From positions 1-7,094 of the forward strand of contig JAKAPV010000156.1 in NCBI GenBank assembly GCA_021806845.1: a stretch of DNA of 7,094 nt. The letters run 5' to 3'. The position numbers and the translations under genes were made by a program. Source of the DNA: Bacillota bacterium (lineage in GTDB: Bacteria > Bacillota > Sulfobacillia > JAJZYS01 > JAJYTV01). Positions 1 to 4,359 of this stretch are shown here, in pieces (position 1 is the stretch's first letter; each line of letters begins with the position of its first letter). Under the pieces are notes generated by a model, which worked only from the letters and a program-made list of their open reading frames with translations, was not told where the DNA came from and ran no database searches.

Positions 1-436
1 CGTTGCCGCCGAGCGTGAGGACGATGAAGATGACCTCGATGCCCTCGAGCAGCACGCCGTTGAAGGCGGTCGCGAAGGCCATCGCGTCGACGTTGCCGGA
101 CTTGCGCAGGGTTGCGACCTCCCGCTCGTAGATGGCCGCCTCGTCGTGCAGGGCCTTGCGCCCTGTGGCGCGCAAGATCGCCTTGCGCATCCACTTGAGT
201 CCGAAGAGGACCAGTATGACGCCGATGAGGGCGCGCACCAGGCCGATCGGGAAGAGCGCCAGGATGGCGTAGCCGAACGCGGCGACGAGCGCCGCGAGCG
301 CCACGAGCGCCGTGAGGGTGCCGTAGATCGCGGAGCGCCAGCCGCGCACCGATGATGCCGCGAGCACGATGGTGAACGCCTCTACGAATTCGACGGACGC
401 CGCGATGAAGACGGCAAGAACGACGAAGACATGCAA
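1..436 (-). CDS. Multi-spanning membrane protein, COG4280-like (partial, C-terminus outside window)
   Basis: Translating the minus strand from a TTG at 436 gives 145 residues with no stop, and the gene continues past the window edge. The protein has no cytoplasmic leader. It opens with a hydrophobic helix (about 3-27), a second long hydrophobic stretch (about 37-62) and a third (about 66-83). A charged loop follows (about 84-118, including RKALHDE), then a fourth helix starts near 120. Helix one carries E16-FV-E19 and helix four carries E131-GI-E134, so acidic ExxE pairs sit inside the membrane in two separate helices. This layout and the LEGIEVIFIVLTLG stretch match what I remember of the uncharacterised COG4280 membrane proteins. 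FTR1 iron permeases (REGLE) and UPF0016/GDT1 transporters use comparable membrane acidic motifs, so cation transport is a plausible but unproven role. TTG is the only usual start codon in frame near GGGGAGGG, which lies six bases upstream. The gene follows the lysR gene on the same strand and may be co-transcribed with it. Confidence 0.82.
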   Translation of the reverse strand, partial: MHVFVVLAVFIAASVEFVEAFTIVLAASSVRGWRSAIYGTLTALVALAALVAAFGYAILALFPIGLVRALIGVILVLFGLKWMRKAILRATGRKALHDEAAIYEREVATLRKSGNVDAMAFATAFNGVLLEGIEVIFIVLTLGGN

Positions 437-442
437 CGCGAG

Positions 443-450
443 CCCTCCCC
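443..450 (-). promoter_or_regulatory. Ribosome binding site deciding the TTG start of the membrane protein
   Basis: On the minus strand the bases read GGGGAGGG, six bases before TTG at 436. No ATG or GTG occurs in frame between this point and the end of the upstream lysR gene, so this site fixes the unusual TTG start. Confidence 0.7.
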
Positions 451-471
451 GTGGATGTACAAGAGCACTTT

Positions 472-503
472 CTGCCGCCGCGCGGTCGATCCTGCAGCGG
501 CAG
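472..503 (-). repeat. Short inverted repeat in the leader of the membrane protein gene
   Basis: CTGCCGC (472-478) is matched by GCGGCAG (497-503) across an 18-base loop, in the 122-base gap between the lysR stop and the TTG start. It could form a weak hairpin in the leader RNA. No T-run follows on the minus strand, so it does not look like an intrinsic terminator. In a sequence this GC-rich, a 7-base stem may be chance. Confidence 0.3.
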
Positions 504-558
504 GCGCCGGTCCGGCCAAGGCGCGGAATCTTAACAAAGCAGATTGCGTCATTTTTCC

Positions 559-1455
559 TCAGCTGCCCTGCGGATACTTCTCGAACACCTCCGCGAGGAA
601 GAGCTCCGCCGTCGGCGAGGGGGTGATGTCCCGCGGCACGACGAGGCAGGTCGTCCGCCGAAGATCCGCGATGCCGCGCAGGCGCAGGCGCCGCAGGCGA
701 CCCTGCGCGACGTCCGCACGGGCGGTGGATTCCGGCACGAACGCGATGCCCATGCCGTGGCCGACGACTTCGCGGACGGCCTCATGCCCGTCGAACTCCA
801 TCGTGACGCGCGGGTGGATGCCGCGCTCCTCGAGGGCCGCGTCGACGAACGAACGAAAATGCGTGCCGAGCTCATAGGCGATCACCGGCAGGCGCTCGAG
901 ATCGGCGGCCTCGATCTCATCCGGCAAACCCGCCGCAAACTGCGGAGCAGCCACGAGCGCGACGGGATCGTCGAACAGCGGCCGGCAGGTGACGCGCGGG
1001 CTCTGCACCGGGACCGTGGTCAAGGCGATGTCGGCCTCGTGCGCGAGCACCCGGTCGACGGTGGTGCGGATCGGACCGGTGCGAACCCGCACGCGCACCC
1101 TGGGGTGTCTTTGACTGAACGGACTGAGCATGTCCGGCAGCGTGTAGATCGCGATCGTGTCGACGCACGCGATGGTGATATCACCCGTCTCGGGCGAAGA
1201 GACGCCCGCGAGCTGGCGGAGCAGTTCGCGCTCCAGAGACTGCATGCGCTGCGAATAGCCGTAGACGACCTCGCCGGCCGGCGTCGGCACGACAGAGTGC
1301 CCACGGCGCTCGCAGAGCCGTGCGCCGACGTCCGACTCCAGTGCCTTGAGCTGCCGCGAGACGGCGGGCTGCGACAGGTGCAGACGCTCCGCCGCCGCGG
1401 TGATGCTGCCGAGGTCCACGATCTGTGCGAACGTCTGCAGATAACGGAGCAGCAC
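559..1455 (-). CDS. LysR-family transcriptional regulator
   Basis: The 298-residue product has the standard length and order of a LysR-type regulator. The N-terminal winged helix-turn-helix covers about residues 1-60, with the recognition region SITAAAERLHLSQPAVSRQL followed by LESDVGARLCER and the conserved PTPAG linker turn. A periplasmic-binding-protein-like effector domain fills about 90-295. The family binds DNA as a dimer or tetramer and responds to a small molecule; the effector cannot be read from the sequence. Start: a GTG at 1455 with AGGAGG eight bases upstream (1464-1469). The gene is divergent from korA across 103 bases, the classic arrangement for a LysR regulator and its target, and a LysR-type dyad lies in that gap. 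A membrane protein gene follows downstream on the same strand. Regulation of korAB, of the membrane protein and of itself are all possible; I rank korAB and self-regulation first. Confidence 0.95.
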   Translation of the reverse strand: MLLRYLQTFAQIVDLGSITAAAERLHLSQPAVSRQLKALESDVGARLCERRGHSVVPTPAGEVVYGYSQRMQSLERELLRQLAGVSSPETGDITIACVDTIAIYTLPDMLSPFSQRHPRVRVRVRTGPIRTTVDRVLAHEADIALTTVPVQSPRVTCRPLFDDPVALVAAPQFAAGLPDEIEAADLERLPVIAYELGTHFRSFVDAALEERGIHPRVTMEFDGHEAVREVVGHGMGIAFVPESTARADVAQGRLRRLRLRGIADLRRTTCLVVPRDITPSPTAELFLAEVFEKYPQGS

Positions 1456-1463
1456 GGCGGTCG

Positions 1464-1469
1464 CCTCCT
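1464..1469 (-). promoter_or_regulatory. Ribosome binding site of the lysR gene
   Basis: AGGAGG on the minus strand stands eight bases before the GTG start at 1455. It supports GTG rather than a later start, and the HTH domain needs the full N-terminus. Confidence 0.75.
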
Positions 1470-1506
1470 ATGCACAACTGTTATTATGGGGATGCATGAC
1501 TTTCAC

Positions 1507-1534
1507 TTGATTATAAGGCGTTCTGCAGTACTCT
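1507..1534 (+). promoter_or_regulatory. Weak candidate promoter for korAB
   Basis: TTGATT (1507-1512) resembles a -35 hexamer, and a poor -10 match, TACTCT (1529-1534), follows 16 bases later. The region overlaps the lysR -10 on the other strand, giving back-to-back promoters. A weak -10 fits an activator-dependent promoter, but the match is too poor to be firm. Confidence 0.25.
1510..1515 (-). promoter_or_regulatory. Putative -10 element of the lysR promoter
   Basis: The minus strand reads exactly TATAAT here, in a notably AT-rich island of an otherwise GC-rich region, about 55 bases before the GTG start. The hexamer expected as -35 (about 1533-1538) matches TTGACA poorly and overlaps the putative LysR operator, as expected for a promoter that depends on or is blocked by the regulator. 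This is inferred from base matches only. Confidence 0.5.
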
Positions 1535-1543
1535 GATTGTACT
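1527..1543. promoter_or_regulatory. Putative LysR-type operator (T-N11-A dyad)
   Basis: AGTACTCTGATTGTACT is an interrupted dyad, AGTAC-N7-GTACT, with the T at 1529 and the A at 1541 giving T-N11-A, the known consensus of LysR-family sites. It lies between the divergent lysR and korA genes, over the expected -35 of lysR and just before the korA ribosome binding site. Binding is inferred from this symmetry and position. Confidence 0.55.
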
Positions 1544-1550
1544 AGGGGGG
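1544..1550 (+). promoter_or_regulatory. Ribosome binding site deciding the TTG start of korA
   Basis: AGGGGGG lies eight bases before TTG at 1559. The frame is closed by a TAA at 1514-1516 and no ATG or GTG lies between, so TTG is the only sensible start. The conserved GGDQGEG motif begins nine codons later. Confidence 0.7.
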
Positions 1551-1558
1551 CAGCCGGA

Positions 1559-3301
1559 TTGGCGAAGTCGCTGGCATGGAAGATCGGCGGCGACCAGGGA
1601 GAAGGCATCGATTCTACAGGCGATGTCGTCGGGACGGTCGCCAGCCGCCTCGGATACTACGTATACGGATACAAGCACTTTTCGTCCCGGATCAAGGGCG
1701 GGCATACGCACTACACGGTGCGCCTCGGCACGGAGCCGGTGCTCGCGCCGGAACCGGAGGTGCACGTGCTCGTCGCGCTCACGCAGGAGACGATCGACCG
1801 CAACGTGCGCGGGCTCGTGGCAGGCGGTCCCGTGATCGCGGACCAGGCGTTCAAGCCGGCCCTTCCGGACGGCGCGCAGGCGCAGCTGATCGAGATTCCG
1901 CTGACGCAGATCGCGCGCGAGCTCGGCGCGCCGGTCGTGCGCAACATGGTCGCGGTCGGCGCGTCCGCCGCGCTCCTCGGATTGCCGCTGGACGCCTTTC
2001 GCAGCTACGTGGAAGAAAAGTTCGGCCGCAAGGGCCAGGAAACGGTTGCACAAAACGTCCGGGCCCTCGAGCAGGGGCATCGCTTCATCGAGTCGTCGCA
2101 CGTCGCGGTCCGCTACGAACTGCCTGCGGCGACGCCCGGCACGCGCTACCTGATGACCGGCAACGACGCGCTGGCGCTCGGGGCCCTCGGGGCGGGCTGC
2201 CGCCTGATGGCCGCCTATCCGATCACGCCCGCGACCGACATCATGGAGACGCTCGCCAGCCTCTTTCCGAAGTACGGCGGCGCGATCTGCCAGATGGAGG
2301 ACGAACTCGCCGCGATCACGATGGTGATCGGCGCCGGGTACGCCGGCGCGCGCGCGATGACCGCGACGTCGGGACCCGGATTCAGCCTGATGCAGGAGGG
2401 GCTCGGCCTCGCCTCGGTCGCGGAGATTCCCGCCGTCGTCGTCGACACGCAGCGCGTCGGCCCATCGACCGGGATGCCGACAAAGACCGAGCAGTCCGAC
2501 CTGATGGCCGCCGTCTTCGGTGGCCACGGCGAGGGCGAACGCATCGTGCTGACGCCGGGAACCGCCACGCAGGCCTTCGAGGACGGCTACGAGGCCTTCA
2601 ACCTGGCCGAGCGCTATCAAAGCCCTGTCATCATCCTCTCGGATCTCGCGCTTGGGCAGTGGCTGCAGACCGTGGAGCGCCTGCCCTACGAGCGGGTGCA
2701 GATCGACCGCGGCGCGATCGTCGGCGCGGCTGAGACGCAGGACCTCGAAGGAGAATTCCAGCGCTACCGCCTGACGCCGGACGGCATCTCGCCGCGCACG
2801 CTGCCCGGCACGCCGAAGGGCCAGTACCTCGCGACCGGCGTCGAGCACGCGCAGACGGGCAAGGTCTCCGAGGACCCCGCAAACCGCGCCGCGCAGGTGC
2901 AAAAGCGCCGGCGCAAGCTGGAGCCGCTGCGCACGCGGGAGGGCGCGATCCTCGTGGACGCAGCGGAGGGCGCGGAGGTTGTGATCGTCTGCTTCGGCTC
3001 CTTGATCGGGGCTGTCGACGAGGCAGCCAGTGACCTGCGCGGGCGCGGACTCAAGGTCGGCCGCGTCCAGGTCCGGCAGGCGTGGCCGTTCCCGGCGCAG
3101 CCGCTGCGGGCCGCGCTGCAGGACGCGCGCAAGGTGCTGTTCGTCGAGCAGAACGTGACGGGCGAGCTGCGCGAGCTCGCGCGCCTCGAGGGACTCGAGG
3201 ACGACCGCTTCGCGTCGCTGCTCAAGTACGACGGGACGCTCCTTTTGCCGCAGGAGGTCGTCGAAGAGGTTCGCGTGCTGGTCATGAAGGAGGAGGTGTG
3301 A
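1559..3301 (+). CDS. korA: 2-oxoacid:ferredoxin oxidoreductase, fused gamma-alpha subunit (KorA)
   Basis: The 580-residue product pairs with KorB to decarboxylate a 2-oxoacid, probably 2-oxoglutarate, oxidatively to the acyl-CoA while reducing ferredoxin in the cytoplasm. The gamma domain comes first (about 1-185), with GGDQGEGIDSTG near the start and RIKGGHTHY around 44-52. A linker follows, then the pyrimidine-binding alpha domain from about 195, with YPITP at 220-224, ME at 246-247 followed by DELAA, TSGPG at 270-274 and KTEQSDL around 309-315. The C-terminal third (about 460-578) is the transketolase C-terminal-like domain (VIVCFGSLIGAVDEA). The gamma-alpha fusion and length match the two-subunit Kor enzymes of Bacillota and related groups. 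No ferredoxin-like delta domain is present, as usual for this two-subunit type. Substrate is inferred from the family; pyruvate or branched-chain 2-oxoacids cannot be excluded. The korB gene follows two bases after the stop. Confidence 0.93.
   Translation: MAKSLAWKIGGDQGEGIDSTGDVVGTVASRLGYYVYGYKHFSSRIKGGHTHYTVRLGTEPVLAPEPEVHVLVALTQETIDRNVRGLVAGGPVIADQAFKPALPDGAQAQLIEIPLTQIARELGAPVVRNMVAVGASAALLGLPLDAFRSYVEEKFGRKGQETVAQNVRALEQGHRFIESSHVAVRYELPAATPGTRYLMTGNDALALGALGAGCRLMAAYPITPATDIMETLASLFPKYGGAICQMEDELAAITMVIGAGYAGARAMTATSGPGFSLMQEGLGLASVAEIPAVVVDTQRVGPSTGMPTKTEQSDLMAAVFGGHGEGERIVLTPGTATQAFEDGYEAFNLAERYQSPVIILSDLALGQWLQTVERLPYERVQIDRGAIVGAAETQDLEGEFQRYRLTPDGISPRTLPGTPKGQYLATGVEHAQTGKVSEDPANRAAQVQKRRRKLEPLRTREGAILVDAAEGAEVVIVCFGSLIGAVDEAASDLRGRGLKVGRVQVRQAWPFPAQPLRAALQDARKVLFVEQNVTGELRELARLEGLEDDRFASLLKYDGTLLLPQEVVEEVRVLVMKEEV
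3287..3298 (+). promoter_or_regulatory. Ribosome binding site of korB inside the end of korA
   Basis: AAGGAGGAGGTG lies within the last codons of korA, five bases before the ATG at 3304. This is a very strong Shine-Dalgarno match and indicates that the two subunits are translated from one message. Confidence 0.75.
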
Positions 3302-3303
3302 CG

Positions 3304-4173
3304 ATGGAAGTCACGCTGAAGGACTACCGGACGTCCGAGAAGTCCTGGTGGTGCCCCGGCTGCGGCGATTTCGGCGTCCTCGCCGCGCTGCAGAAGGCGC
3401 TCGTCAACCTGAACACCCAGCCGCACGAGGTGGCCATCGTCGCCGGCATCGGCTGCTCCGGCAAGATCGGCAACTATATCAACTCCTACAACATCCACGT
3501 GGTGCACGGCCGCACGCTGCCGTCCGCGCTCGGCGTGAAGATGGCGAACCGCGACCTCCTCGTGATCGCCGCGGGCGGCGACGGGGACGGGTTCGCGATC
3601 GGGATGAACCACTTCATCCACGCGGTGCGGCGCAACATCAACGTGAAGTACATCGTGATGGACAACCACATCTACGGGCTCACGAAGGGGCAGAACTCCC
3701 CCACGAGCGACCCCGGCCAGCGCGTCAAGGCGACGCCGCAGGGCAACATCGAGTCGCCCGTGCGCCCGCTCTCCCTGGCCCTCTCGGCCGGCGCGACGTT
3801 CGTCGCCCAGGGCTTCTCCTCGAACCAGGCGCAGCTTGCGCGCCTGATCGAGGACGCGATCCGCCACCCGGGCTTCGCTTTCGTGAACACCCTGAGCCCC
3901 TGCGTCACCTACAACAAGATCAACACCTACGACTTCTACAAGGAGACCCTGACGAACCTGGACGAGGACCCGGACTACCGGCCCGACAGCCGGGCGGCGG
4001 CGATCGCGAAGGTGCTCGAGAAGGAAGAGCTCGTGACAGGACTCATCTACCGCGACCCGACCTCCGTACCGTACGAGGACGCGGTGCCCGGGTTCGGCAC
4101 GGTACCGCTGGCGGGACGCGACATCGCGCTCGCGCCGGAGGATTACGAACTGCTGCTCGCCAAATATCGCTGA
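3304..4173 (+). CDS. korB: 2-oxoacid:ferredoxin oxidoreductase, beta subunit (KorB)
   Basis: The 289-residue product is the thiamine-diphosphate and iron-sulfur subunit of the Kor enzyme. WWCPGCGDFG gives cysteines 17 and 20, GIGCSGKIG gives cysteine 51 and LSPCVTYNK gives cysteine 200. These four are the expected ligands of the proximal [4Fe-4S] cluster. The thiamine-binding motif begins with GGDGDGFAIG (about 91-100) and ends with DNHIYGLTKGQ at 120-130, followed by SPTS. All key residues are present, so the enzyme should be active. The usual Bacillota-type KorB length is about 288 residues. The ATG at 3304 is chosen over longer possibilities because of the strong ribosome binding site, the two-base gap after korA and the conserved start of the family. 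A strong hairpin terminator follows seven bases after the stop codon, so korAB is likely a two-gene operon. The electron acceptor, ferredoxin, is not encoded in this window. Confidence 0.95.
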   Translation: MEVTLKDYRTSEKSWWCPGCGDFGVLAALQKALVNLNTQPHEVAIVAGIGCSGKIGNYINSYNIHVVHGRTLPSALGVKMANRDLLVIAAGGDGDGFAIGMNHFIHAVRRNINVKYIVMDNHIYGLTKGQNSPTSDPGQRVKATPQGNIESPVRPLSLALSAGATFVAQGFSSNQAQLARLIEDAIRHPGFAFVNTLSPCVTYNKINTYDFYKETLTNLDEDPDYRPDSRAAAIAKVLEKEELVTGLIYRDPTSVPYEDAVPGFGTVPLAGRDIALAPEDYELLLAKYR

Positions 4174-4179
4174 GATGGT

Positions 4180-4211
4180 CCGAACGGCCGCCCCTCGGGG
4201 CGGCCGTTCGG
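4180..4211 (+). terminator. Intrinsic-type terminator of korAB
   Basis: A perfect inverted repeat has 15-base arms (4180-4194 and 4197-4211; left arm CCGAACGGCCGCCCC) and only two bases between them, realistically a 13-14 base-pair stem with a small loop. It starts six bases after the korB stop. Only a short T-run (TTT at 4214-4216) follows, so termination may be partial, but the stem is very stable. Confidence 0.8.
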
Positions 4212-4280
4212 CGTTTGCTGGGCATGGCAACACTGCCACATTCTTGTACAGCGCGCCCATATTCGACAGCAATCGAGGCG

Positions 4281-4305
4281 CGTACGACCTATTCTATACG
4301 TACGA
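4281..4305. repeat. Repeated CGTACGA motif upstream of the sensor kinase
   Basis: CGTACGA occurs at 4281-4287 and again at 4299-4305, so the copies are 18 bases apart. Because CGTACG is its own reverse complement, the pair is both a direct and an inverted repeat. The 11 bases between contain TATTCT and TATA-like sequence that could be a -10 element, but no good -35 is seen 16-18 bases upstream. The location, 55 bases before the kinase start, fits an operator and promoter. The rest of the 186-base spacer (4174-4359) holds only the korAB terminator and the kinase ribosome binding site. Confidence 0.35.
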
Positions 4306-4344
4306 GCGCGTGCCAGAGACTCAGGCCGTCGATACCGCCTAAAT

Positions 4345-4351
4345 GAGGTGG
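4345..4351 (+). promoter_or_regulatory. Ribosome binding site of the sensor kinase
   Basis: GAGGTGG lies eight bases before the ATG at 4360. It supports this start, which also leaves the whole first membrane helix of the sensor domain intact. Confidence 0.65.
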
Positions 4352-4359
4352 ATACACCC

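Noticed and set aside
146..877. Short plus-strand frames across the left end
   Set aside because: They overlap the minus-strand membrane protein and LysR genes, lack ribosome binding sites and have biased, arginine-rich translations.
544..1536. A 330-codon plus-strand frame opposite the LysR gene
   Set aside because: Its composition is arginine- and aspartate-rich without motifs, while the minus strand gives a full-length LysR protein with a proper GTG start and ribosome binding site.
3082..3303. An N-terminal extension of KorB starting at 3082
   Set aside because: The extension overlaps the end of korA in another frame and is low-complexity. The ATG at 3304 has a strong ribosome binding site and matches the normal family length.
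4215..4243. A possible promoter TTGCTG followed by ACATTC before the kinase
   Set aside because: The -10 match is poor, and the -35 overlaps the T-run just after the korAB terminator stem. It is not better than chance.
1511..4272. Long minus-strand frames (1511-2902 and 2764-4272) opposite korA and korB
   Set aside because: The plus-strand products match the Kor family over their full length with all key motifs. The antisense translations are low-complexity and show no domains.
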